Of a stretch of DNA of 25,738 bases, positions 1 to 6,860 are shown piece after piece. The notes below the pieces were generated by a model, which made no database searches, was not told the origin of the DNA, and saw only the letters and a list, made by a program, of their open reading frames with translations. This stretch comes from Candidatus Pelagibacter sp. (GTDB taxonomy: Bacteria > Pseudomonadota > Alphaproteobacteria > Pelagibacterales > Pelagibacteraceae). Each line of letters starts with the position of its first letter. The stretch's first letter is position 1. The stretch lies in assembly GCA_029941985.1 (NCBI GenBank), contig JAPYTV010000008.1, positions 1 to 25,738 on the forward strand, written 5' to 3'. The translations under genes were made by a program, and so were the position numbers.

Positions 1-185
1 TAAAAAAAACCCTGAATCTCTACACTTTTTACAGTGTAAAGACCAGAAGTTTTGGTTCGTCGTTGTAGTCGCTACCGCCGAACCGACCACCCCACATGTT
101 TAGCGCTGCTTTGCAGGGTTTTCTGCCCTCCAGGCTTGAACCTTTCAGTTTTTCTCTGGATGGCCAGTTAAGAGTTGCCTCTTAA
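1..185 (-). other. GC-rich structured element, possible RNA or recombination site
   Basis: I do not recognise this block. Positions 61-180 are about 53% G+C (64 of 120 bases), against about 23% in the next 60 bases. It has nested complementarity: AAAACCCTG (6-14) pairs perfectly with CAGGGTTTT (114-122) and would close the domain. Inside lie a hairpin at 21-38 (TACACT/AGTGTA) and a longer stem at 54-84 (GGTTCG/CGAACC, with GTAG/CTAC at 65-75). A further hairpin is at 168-185. On the minus strand the closing stem runs into eight Ts (complement of 2-9), as at an intrinsic terminator, so a minus-strand RNA is the better guess. A 22-codon ATG frame (97 to 29, minus) is open, but nothing shows it is translated. 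The alternative is an attachment or recombination site for the recombinase downstream. It matches no tRNA, tmRNA, 6S, SRP or RNase P signature that I know. Confidence 0.4.
168..185. repeat. Perfect inverted repeat, 7-bp arms with 4-base loop
   Basis: TTAAGAG (168-174) and CTCTTAA (179-185) flank TTGC. It sits exactly where the GC-rich block changes to AT-rich DNA. No T-run follows on either strand, so it is not an obvious intrinsic terminator. It may be the outer stem of the structured element or a protein-binding site. Confidence 0.5.
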
Positions 186-255
186 GTTAATTACCAATCT
201 ATATTATCTACTAAGTTGTATGTATCACTATTTAGTTGATTCTTTTAATTAGTTG
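183..255 (+). repeat. Four spaced TWAGTT(G/A) motifs upstream of the recombinase
   Basis: TAAGTTA (183-189), TAAGTTG (212-218), TTAGTTG (232-238) and TTAGTTG (249-255) lie in the same orientation within 73 bases of otherwise featureless AT-rich DNA. Short repeated motifs beside a tyrosine recombinase gene can be arm-type binding sites. In DNA this AT-rich, chance is a real alternative. Beyond these motifs I see nothing in 186-300. Confidence 0.2.
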
Positions 256-307
256 TTTCTCTGTGAATAATGGGGATAAATTTTTTATTAAATAATAATT
301 ATATTTA

Positions 308-340
308 TTGACATATAAAATTTGTTAGTATATTACTAAC
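308..340 (+). promoter_or_regulatory. Sigma70-type promoter with overlapping palindrome
   Basis: A perfect -35 box TTGACA (308-313) is followed, after a 17-base spacer, by TATTAC (331-336), a 4/6 match to the -10 box. A perfect inverted repeat GTTAGTA-TAT-TACTAAC (324-340) covers the -10 region, where a bound repressor or the recombinase itself could block transcription. The recombinase ATG is about 30 bases downstream and has only a weak Shine-Dalgarno sequence. Confidence 0.55.
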
Positions 341-370
341 GATAATTAATGGTTATCAATAGTAATAGAT

Positions 371-1327
371 ATGAATGATATAATTACTGATATAAAGGCT
401 TTACAAGAAGAAACATTATTAAACCTACAGAGCTCAAAAGCTAGTAACACTGTGAGAGCTTATAAGTCAGACTTCAAAGATTTTGGATTATTTTGTGCAC
501 AGAACGGTTTTAAAACTATTCCAACAGAACCTAAAATAGTTTCATTGTACTTAACACATTTATCAACAAAAGACGCTAAAATGAGCACTCTAAAGCGTAG
601 GTTAGTATCAATAGGCGTTATTCATAAGTTAAAAGGGTATTATTTAGATACAAAACATCCTGCAATTATTGAAAATATAATGGGTATAAAGCGTCGAAAA
701 GGGAGTATTCAAAAAGGAAAAAAACCCTTATTAATCAGTGCTTTAAAAGTAATAATTGATGTAATAGATCAACAAAAAAAAGAGGAAATTAAAAAATTAA
801 GAGACAGGTCGATAATTCTAATTGGCTTTTCCGGAGGTTTCAGAAGAAATGAGATAGTTTCACTAGACTACGATGATCTTGATTTTGTTCCTGAGGGCTT
901 AAAAATTAATATTAGAAGATCTAAAACAGATCAATTTGGTGAAGGATCAATTAAAGCACTACCCTACTTTGACAATACTCAATATTGTCCCGTAATTTCA
1001 TTAAAAAATTGGATAGATATATCGAAGATTAACTCAGGTTCTTTATTTAGAAGGTTTGCAAAGGGCTCAAAGTTAACAAACAATAGATTAACTGATCAAA
1101 CAGTAGCCTTACTTATTAAAGAATATTTAAAATTAGCAGGTATAGAGAGTAAAAATTACTCAGGGCATAGTTTAAGATCAGGATTTGCAACATCGGCAGC
1201 TGAATCTGGTGCTGAGGAAAGAAGTATAATGGCAATGACAGGTCACAAATCAACACAGATGGTAAGAAGATACATCAAAGAAGCTAATTTGTTTAAAAAT
1301 AACGCATTAAATAAAATAAAAATATAA
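371..1327 (+). CDS. Tyrosine recombinase / phage-type integrase
   Basis: A site-specific recombinase that would cut and rejoin DNA through a 3'-phosphotyrosine intermediate. At 318 residues it is full length for the family. Residues about 10-115 form a SAM-like core-binding domain and about 120-315 the catalytic domain. The catalytic set is complete: R158 (GGFRRNE), K185 (RRSKTDQ), H266 and R269 (GHSLRSGF), H292 (TGHKS) and the nucleophile Y301 (MVRRYI). It lacks long insertions and does not look like XerC/XerD in a core setting; it resembles the integrases of islands and small mobile elements. Its own promoter lies upstream, beside a GC-rich structured element that could be its target. Its stop overlaps the start of the next gene by one base (TAATG), so a glycosyltransferase appears translationally coupled to it. 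Family assignment is secure; the target site is unknown. Confidence 0.93.
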   Translation: MNDIITDIKALQEETLLNLQSSKASNTVRAYKSDFKDFGLFCAQNGFKTIPTEPKIVSLYLTHLSTKDAKMSTLKRRLVSIGVIHKLKGYYLDTKHPAIIENIMGIKRRKGSIQKGKKPLLISALKVIIDVIDQQKKEEIKKLRDRSIILIGFSGGFRRNEIVSLDYDDLDFVPEGLKINIRRSKTDQFGEGSIKALPYFDNTQYCPVISLKNWIDISKINSGSLFRRFAKGSKLTNNRLTDQTVALLIKEYLKLAGIESKNYSGHSLRSGFATSAAESGAEERSIMAMTGHKSTQMVRRYIKEANLFKNNALNKIKI

Positions 1328-2058
1328 TGAGTGAGATAAAATTCTGCGTTTCAATGTCTACAATACCATCAAGAATAAAGAGTGTTTACAAAACATTGGA
1401 TAATATAAAAAAACAAAATAAACAGCCTGAAAAAATTTTCTTAAATATACCTTATGAGTACAAACGTTTTAAAAACGAAAAGATTAATGAGCAAGATATA
1501 ATTGATTTAAAAAGAGATAATTTAGTAATTAGTAGATGTGAGGACTTTGGACCAGGAACAAAGATAATGGGCTCAATAGAAGAGGTAAAGAAATATGATT
1601 GTGTAATTATAATAGATGACGACCATTTATATGATGAAAATATTTTCTCAATATTTGTAGAAGAATTTAAGAAAAACAAAATTAACTATAGTTTTTACCT
1701 CAATAAGATTTTCAATATCAAAATAGGACAATGTGCTGATGGATTTCTAATAAACGCAGATTTATTAAGTGGTATTAGTGCTTTCTATGAAAAATATGTG
1801 AGAAGTAACACTAATATGTTTATGGATGACGATCTATGGCTTGCTATTTTTTTACAAAAAGAAAAAAAATCAGAAATAAAAAATCTAATTGAAATATTTA
1901 GAGAGAAAGTAAAAAAAAACATTGTTTATACGCAGCATGATAGTTCTAAAAAAAATGGATTATATTTAACTGTTCATAAGCCGGGTGTTTTTTTAAATAG
2001 AAGAAAGATACAAAAAATTGAATTAATAAAATACTTATTTAAATCATTAATAAATTAA
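1327..2058 (+). CDS. Putative GT-A type glycosyltransferase
   Basis: A 243-residue protein resembling nucleotide-sugar-dependent glycosyltransferases of surface-glycan clusters. It opens with a strand and a STIPSR motif at 11-16, like other GT-A transferases. FGPGTKIMGS lies at 74-83. A metal-binding acidic triplet (IIIDDDH, D97-D99) follows, with a second acidic motif MDDDLW (166-171) in the position expected for acceptor or catalytic residues. There is no signal peptide or membrane segment, so it should act in the cytoplasm. It begins on the last base of the recombinase stop codon, so the pair probably form one transcript. Its stop overlaps the convergent stop of the hddA reading frame (2055-2058). 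Donor and acceptor cannot be read from the sequence. The glycosyltransferase call is fairly firm; the CAZy family is not. Confidence 0.7.
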   Translation: MSEIKFCVSMSTIPSRIKSVYKTLDNIKKQNKQPEKIFLNIPYEYKRFKNEKINEQDIIDLKRDNLVISRCEDFGPGTKIMGSIEEVKKYDCVIIIDDDHLYDENIFSIFVEEFKKNKINYSFYLNKIFNIKIGQCADGFLINADLLSGISAFYEKYVRSNTNMFMDDDLWLAIFLQKEKKSEIKNLIEIFREKVKKNIVYTQHDSSKKNGLYLTVHKPGVFLNRRKIQKIELIKYLFKSLIN

Positions 2059-3036
2059 GATTTAAATATAATTTTACTACCCTCATCTGTAAATTTAAAA
2101 TTGATTATAGGAAGTTTTTTTAGTCTCTTCTTAAGATTGTTTTGAAATTTTTTTTTGCAATAAACCAATAAGAATCCACCGCCACCTGATCCAATTATCT
2201 TACCACCGGATGCACCAGAACTTATACATTCGTTATAAATTTCATCGATTTTTAAATTAGAAACTTTATTAGAAAGTTTTTTTTTTTAAAAACCAATATT
2301 CATTCAAAATATCTCCAATAAAATCTATATTAGAATTTTTTATAATTGTAGATTTAAATTCTTTAGCAAGTAAATATATTTGATCTAAGAAAACAATATT
2401 TTTATTAAAATTGATTACTTTATCTTTTTCAACAATATGTGAATATTTGTGAATGCCCGTATAAATCAAAAATAAATTATCATTAAGTTTATTTATTTTA
2501 GAATTTGAAAGTGTTAATTTTTTTACATTAAACTTATTATTTTTTTTAAAATCTATAGAATTAAAACCACCGTATGAGGCCCAAATTTGGTCTTGTGATC
2601 CAGAATTTTCTTTCATTACATTTTGTTCAATATGTATTGCTGTATCAGCTAATTTTTTTGTAGAAATATTTATATTATGTAGATTTTTAATCGCATTAAT
2701 TAAACCAACACAAAAAGAAGAGCTTGTTCCAAGTCCAGAGTTTTTTTGTAGATCTCCCAGGTAATGAATCTCTAAACCCTTATTTATTTTTAGATAATTA
2801 AATACAGACCTAACTGTAGGGTGAAATATTTCGTTATTACTATTTACAACTTCGTTTCTAGACCAAACAATACGATGTTTGTAGTCAAAAACATCAGGCA
2901 GAAATCGTGCTGTAACATAACAGAATTTGTTTATGGTACCGCCAATCACCAACCCAGCTTTCTTTTTATAATAAGATGGAAAATCAGTGCCCCCACCTAT
3001 TAATGATATTCTAAAAGGTGTTTTTGAAATAATCAT
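2055..3036 (-). CDS. hddA: D-glycero-alpha-D-manno-heptose 7-phosphate kinase, frameshifted
   Basis: A GHMP-family kinase that phosphorylates heptose 7-phosphate at C1 in the GDP-heptose pathway. The first frame (3036 to 2269, 255 codons) has the N-terminal PFRISLIGGGTDF motif (7-19), the ATP-binding loop SGLGTSSS (100-107) and GSQDQIWASYGG (146-157) with the likely catalytic Asp. It stops just after an A11 tract on the minus strand (T11 at 2277-2287). Reading with one A fewer restores an uninterrupted frame to a TAA at 2055-2057. That frame contains the third GHMP motif, GKIIGSGGGGFLLVY, and gives about 326 residues, normal for HddA. So either the gene is broken, or polymerase slippage restores the protein, or the run length is a sequencing error. 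It overlaps gmhA by 4 bases, and its stop overlaps that of the convergent glycosyltransferase. The family call is strong; functionality is open. Confidence 0.85.
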
Positions 3037-3620
3037 TTCTTAATATTTTCGAGATAGTTACATATGGAATGTAAAATAATTTTGTGCATTTCTTGAATTG
3101 TACCCGTATTAAGTGACTCGATAACTATAGAGTGGTTGGAAATTTTTTTTAACTCACCACCACCCTTTCCTAACAAGCTAATTATTATAATATTATTTTT
3201 TTTTGCATATTTTGCTAACTTTATTAAATTTATAGATTGTTTTTTTTTAATATTTCCACCACTAGTAGATAATAAAAAAAGTATATCTTTATCAGCCGCT
3301 ATTGCTGAAAGTTCTCTTTCAATATAATCTTCAAATTTAAAATCATTTGCCCATGCCGTAACTGCTGCTAAATTAGATCCTAGTAAAATAAAAGGTAAAG
3401 ATCTTCTATTTATTGAATTATAAGTTGCAGTTAATTCTCCCACAAAGTGAGAGCAATCAGCAAAAGAACCTCCATTGCCATAAACTAAAATTTTTTTTTT
3501 AGATAAGATTTTTTTTTCTAAAATTACGGCTATTTTTTTAACTTGTTTTAGCAGTAAAGAGTCACCTTTATTTAAGACCCTTTTTATATGATTAAAATGT
3601 TCTTTTATTTTATCTTTCAT
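3033..3620 (-). CDS. gmhA: Sedoheptulose 7-phosphate isomerase
   Basis: GmhA converts sedoheptulose 7-phosphate to D-glycero-D-manno-heptose 7-phosphate, the first committed step of bacterial heptose synthesis, in the cytoplasm. The 195-residue protein is a single SIS domain of normal length. It shows the phosphate-binding GNGGSFAD (48-55), the E62 position (VGELTA), STSGGN (118-123) and QEMH near the C-terminus (176-179), whose Glu and His match conserved GmhA active-site positions. Its ATG overlaps the stop of the upstream fused hddC-gmhB gene by one base and its stop overlaps the hddA start, so the three heptose genes are translationally coupled. A kinase of the HddA type next door, rather than HldE, points to the GDP-heptose branch. 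Confidence 0.9.
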   Translation of the reverse strand: MKDKIKEHFNHIKRVLNKGDSLLLKQVKKIAVILEKKILSKKKILVYGNGGSFADCSHFVGELTATYNSINRRSLPFILLGSNLAAVTAWANDFKFEDYIERELSAIAADKDILFLLSTSGGNIKKKQSINLIKLAKYAKKNNIIIISLLGKGGGELKKISNHSIVIESLNTGTIQEMHKIILHSICNYLENIKK

Positions 3621-4807
3621 TAAATAATTTTTTTCAATTGACTTATCAATTTTGAATTAGATTTATAATAAAATTTAATTTTCATAGCATTTGATGACTG
3701 GTAGTCAGTGACACTATCACCAATAAACAAACTTTTTTTTGTATCAATATTCCATTTTTTAATAGCCTTAATTAGCATTCCTAGATTTGGTTTTCTATCA
3801 AATTTATCTTTTCTATATTTACTGTTATTAGAATACTTGTAGTAAGGAGAGTAATAAATATCATCAATATGAGCATTTTTTTTTAATTTAAGATTTCTTT
3901 TCATTTTATTATGTATTGTGTTTAAATTTTTTTCAGTAATTATACCTTTACCAATGCATGATTGATTAGTTATTATTATGACTAGGTAGTCATTTATATT
4001 AATATACTTAATGCCATCCATAACACCTGGCAAAAATTCAAATTCACTATAGCTTTTTATGTAGTCATCTTTTTTTAACTTATTTATAACACCATCTCTA
4101 TCTAAAAAAATCGCTTTTTGTTTAAGAAACCCTTTATTTTTTTTAAGAAATTCAATTGTTTTATGTGAGCCTATATCTATAAATTTTTCTTTAAATACAA
4201 CACCATGTATTTTTTTTCTAATGATAAGTTTTTTTAAAATATCATCTTCTAAGGAACATTTCTTTTTAACAATAAATTTAAATATCTTTTTCTTAAAAAA
4301 ATAAATCCCACCGTTCATTAAATTAGAGAAATTATTTGAAAATTTAATTAGATTATTTTTATCGATATTAATATTGTTAATTTTAATATTTTTCTTATAT
4401 TTATTGTTAGATGTTAACGCAATAGTACAAATATTATTCTGAAATTTATTTTCTAATAATTTTGAAATATCTATATCAAAATAAGTATCCCCATTTATCA
4501 AAAGGAAATCTTTTTTAATTATATTTTTCAGTTTATATAAAGCTCCACCGGTACCTTTTGCCACCCCTTCATCAATACATAAAATTTTTGAATTATGTAT
4601 AGTCTTATTATTATATAATTTAAAAAAGCTTTCCTTTTTAAAGGAACATAAAAGATAAATTCTATTAAAATTATATTTAATTAATTTTGCAATTAGTGAG
4701 TCTAAAAAAATTTGATTATTTATTTTTAATAATGGTTTGGGTATATTTTTTGTTAGATAGCCTAACCTACTACCCTTACCACCCACTAAAATTACAGCAT
4801 CAATCAT
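3620..4807 (-). CDS. hddC-gmhB: Fused heptose-1-P guanylyltransferase and heptose bisphosphatase
   Basis: One 395-residue polypeptide carries two consecutive pathway enzymes. Residues 1-228 are a sugar-phosphate nucleotidyltransferase (LVGGKGSRLG at 7-16, PKPLL at 23-27, LINGDTYFD at 103-111), most likely HddC, which makes GDP-heptose. Residues 231-395 are a HAD phosphatase of the GmhB/HisB type: DRDGVIN (236-242, nucleophile D236 and acid D238), TNQS (280-283), RKP (K339) and GDSVTD (363-368). It would remove the C7 phosphate before nucleotidyl transfer. The Cys/His residues that bind zinc in canonical GmhB, in the loop before RKP, are absent: 319-340 reads YSPYYKYSN...FDRKP without a cysteine. 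It overlaps the upstream transferase by 8 bases and gmhA by one. Domain calls are firm; GDP as the nucleotide is inferred from hddA. Confidence 0.87.
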   Translation of the reverse strand: MIDAVILVGGKGSRLGYLTKNIPKPLLKINNQIFLDSLIAKLIKYNFNRIYLLCSFKKESFFKLYNNKTIHNSKILCIDEGVAKGTGGALYKLKNIIKKDFLLINGDTYFDIDISKLLENKFQNNICTIALTSNNKYKKNIKINNINIDKNNLIKFSNNFSNLMNGGIYFFKKKIFKFIVKKKCSLEDDILKKLIIRKKIHGVVFKEKFIDIGSHKTIEFLKKNKGFLKQKAIFLDRDGVINKLKKDDYIKSYSEFEFLPGVMDGIKYININDYLVIIITNQSCIGKGIITEKNLNTIHNKMKRNLKLKKNAHIDDIYYSPYYKYSNNSKYRKDKFDRKPNLGMLIKAIKKWNIDTKKSLFIGDSVTDYQSSNAMKIKFYYKSNSKLISQLKKII

Positions 4808-5801
4808 TTATTTTAAGTATTTTTAAAAAGTCATTTTTAACGTTAGTATAATTTCGTGAATTTCTCTTGTTAATTAGGTTAATCCTCAATTCTTTAAATA
4901 TACTCTCATCGGTTAATATGTCATTTGAATATCTAATAAAATCTTCTTGATTGGAAGCTATATAGCCAGTCACGTTATGTTCTACCCTTTCAAATAGTGA
5001 ACCATATCCCATTGTTACTATGGGTATGCAAAGCTCCCTGGCCTCTTCTGCTGCCAAGCAAAAAACCTCTCCAATGTGACCAGGTGACAAAAATAATCTC
5101 GTATTTAATAGTTCATTGATTAATAATTGTTTATCACCTTTATTTCTCACTATGATTTCATTTTTTATCTCGTCATCGTTTAAAACGTAGGGTGGATTAA
5201 TAAATAATTTAGCTTTTTTGTTATTTTTTTTAATTTCCAGCCAAGATTCAATCAAAAACTTTAGATTTCGATCGGAACGCGTTGTAAAGATTGCATTAGG
5301 TGGTGGTATAAAATTAATGTCAATTTTAGTATTAATAAAGTCGTAATCAGGTGCAATCTTTAGAATTTTTTTACCATAAAGCGATGTAAAGAATCCTCTT
5401 GTATTATAGTGGTAATCTCCTTCAAGAATCATTGTTGGTTTAAATTTAATAAATGGAATTAATTGATTTTTTCTTAAAAATTTTTCAAGGTTTTGAACAC
5501 TATGTGACCATAAAAAGTTTTTTTTTCCAGTAAGTTTATAAAAAAGATTTGCATCTGACATCGATATGACAAAATCTGCACTATCATTTTTTTCTATTTG
5601 AGAAATGTTCAACCAGTGAACTTTATTAATAATTTTAGATTTGGTTGTGTTGTTGAAAACCTTTATTAACAAATTATCATTTTTGCCTAATTCATTAGTT
5701 ATGTTGATCAAAGTTTTTTCTGATCCAGCAATAGTATGATCATTAAGATTTTGAGCATTATAATCAAAGGAATTTTCTATAAAATAAATTTTAATGATCA
5801 T
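4800..5801 (-). CDS. GT4-like glycosyltransferase
   Basis: A retaining GT-B glycosyltransferase of 333 residues, without signal peptide or membrane segments. The N-terminal half has an AGSEKTLINIT stretch (25-35), the position of the conserved GGxE glycine motif of GT4 enzymes. The C-terminal half holds the donor-binding region: LFLSPGHIGEVFCLAAEEA (237-254), then IPIVTMGYGS and a VTGYIA ending (277-282). The two acidic residues of the E-x7-E motif appear as GEVFCLAAEEARE. Donor and acceptor are unknown; the neighbours suggest heptose or 6-deoxyheptose chemistry. It starts 14 bases after the GT9-like gene stops and overlaps the hddC-gmhB start by 8 bases. Confidence 0.8.
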   Translation of the reverse strand: MIIKIYFIENSFDYNAQNLNDHTIAGSEKTLINITNELGKNDNLLIKVFNNTTKSKIINKVHWLNISQIEKNDSADFVISMSDANLFYKLTGKKNFLWSHSVQNLEKFLRKNQLIPFIKFKPTMILEGDYHYNTRGFFTSLYGKKILKIAPDYDFINTKIDINFIPPPNAIFTTRSDRNLKFLIESWLEIKKNNKKAKLFINPPYVLNDDEIKNEIIVRNKGDKQLLINELLNTRLFLSPGHIGEVFCLAAEEARELCIPIVTMGYGSLFERVEHNVTGYIASNQEDFIRYSNDILTDESIFKELRINLINKRNSRNYTNVKNDFLKILKIND

Positions 5802-5815
5802 AAGTAAGTAAACTT

Positions 5816-6820
5816 TTATATTCTTTTATCAAGTTTATTTAATGAGGTAGTAAAATTCTTTTTAAGTACCGTAAATTTGTACTTAGAAGGAGGAAACCAT
5901 TCCTTACAAGAAATTATTTGATTAATGAAATCCCGTCGATCATTTAGCTTGAAATGCATCAAAGACAAAATAGGTTTTTTAAGAAAGTAAGCCATATGAG
6001 TAATGATACCTTCGGGTGCTATGACATTGCTTGATTTTCTTACAATGTCAAAAAGGTCATACCCCTCAACATTTTTTAAAAAGAAAATTCCATTTTCATT
6101 TATATTACTATGTGTTTTGTTGTGAAAATCAAAAGAATTGTATTTATTTAAAAAATGATTGTTTACTTGTGTATTATTTAGCTCAGATGAAAACATTATG
6201 TTCTTATTTTTTTTTCTAAAAAAAATTAATAAATTATCAATATCATTTAATGACCAACCTAATAAATCGTTAAACAACTTATGTTTATAATGAAAAAAAA
6301 CATATTCCTTTGGAAAATTAAAGTTATGATCTATATTAGAATTAGTATTAATCATATTGCTATTATCTGAGTATTCTATTAATGACTCTTGAATATTATA
6401 AGAGGAATTTCTTTTTTTGATTGTTAAACGATCAATCGTGACATATTTGTGTATATATTTCAGCAGGAAGTTGTTCGGTCGATTTTTTGTGCCCCTAATA
6501 ATAACGCCATAAAATTTTATTTTTCTGAAAAAAAAAGGTAGATAATAGTAAAAGTTTTTTGGTGTTAAAATATAAATACTATCTATTTTGTTAAATAATA
6601 AATATTTTAATATATAAAATTTTTCACGTAGTCCAAGATTCATAGATATGATTTCTTTTTTTAAATTAGGAAAAAGAAAGCTAAATTTATGATTTATTTG
6701 AGATAAGAAAATCGTAATTTTATCATTTTGATGTTTGATTAAAACACGATTGATTGCCTTTAAAGAAACAAATAAATCGCCAGTTCTATCATTTTTTAAG
6801 ATTAAAATTTTTTTACTCAT
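5816..6820 (-). CDS. GT9-like (heptosyltransferase-type) glycosyltransferase
   Basis: A divergent GT-B protein of about 334 residues resembling ADP-heptose:LPS heptosyltransferases. After the start comes KKILILKNDRTGDLFVSLKA, equivalent to the nucleotide-sugar fold and IGD motif of WaaC/WaaF-type enzymes. Near the C-terminus VIAPEGIITHMAYFLKKPIL resembles the DTGxxHxAxxxxxP donor site, with Glu-Gly in place of Asp-Thr-Gly. I chose the ATG at 6820, which has a TAAGG ribosome-binding site just upstream; a TTG at 6847 would add nine poorly conserved residues. Heptose transfer fits the neighbouring GDP-heptose genes, but GT9 enzymes of known activity mostly use ADP-heptose, so the donor is uncertain. 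The middle of the protein is Asn/Lys-rich and poorly conserved. Confidence 0.6.
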   Translation of the reverse strand: MSKKILILKNDRTGDLFVSLKAINRVLIKHQNDKITIFLSQINHKFSFLFPNLKKEIISMNLGLREKFYILKYLLFNKIDSIYILTPKNFYYYLPFFFRKIKFYGVIIRGTKNRPNNFLLKYIHKYVTIDRLTIKKRNSSYNIQESLIEYSDNSNMINTNSNIDHNFNFPKEYVFFHYKHKLFNDLLGWSLNDIDNLLIFFRKKNKNIMFSSELNNTQVNNHFLNKYNSFDFHNKTHSNINENGIFFLKNVEGYDLFDIVRKSSNVIAPEGIITHMAYFLKKPILSLMHFKLNDRRDFINQIISCKEWFPPSKYKFTVLKKNFTTSLNKLDKRI

Positions 6821-6860
6821 AATCAACCTTATCTTATATTTTAGCAACTCTTTGCTAGGA

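Noticed and set aside
29..97. A 22-codon GC-rich minus-strand frame (MWGGRFGGSDYNDEPK...)
   Set aside because: No ribosome-binding site, and it lies wholly inside the stem-forming element. The unusual residues are explained by local base composition. Mentioned in the element's entry only.
133..142. T-loop-like GGTTCAAGCC on the minus strand, suggesting a tRNA or tmRNA piece
   Set aside because: The flanks do not pair as a T stem, there is no acceptor stem or CCA, and no tag peptide or tmRNA signature is present.
1452..1679. Minus-strand open frame of 75 codons
   Set aside because: It lies antisense inside the glycosyltransferase gene, with no motif or ribosome-binding site. Similar antisense frames over gmhA, glpX, sbmA, nhaA, tatD and dac were dropped for the same reason.
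2277..2287. Programmed frameshift as the default explanation of the hddA break
   Set aside because: The A11 tract is slippery, but there is no evidence for a stimulatory structure or conserved signal; sequencing error or phase variation is equally likely.
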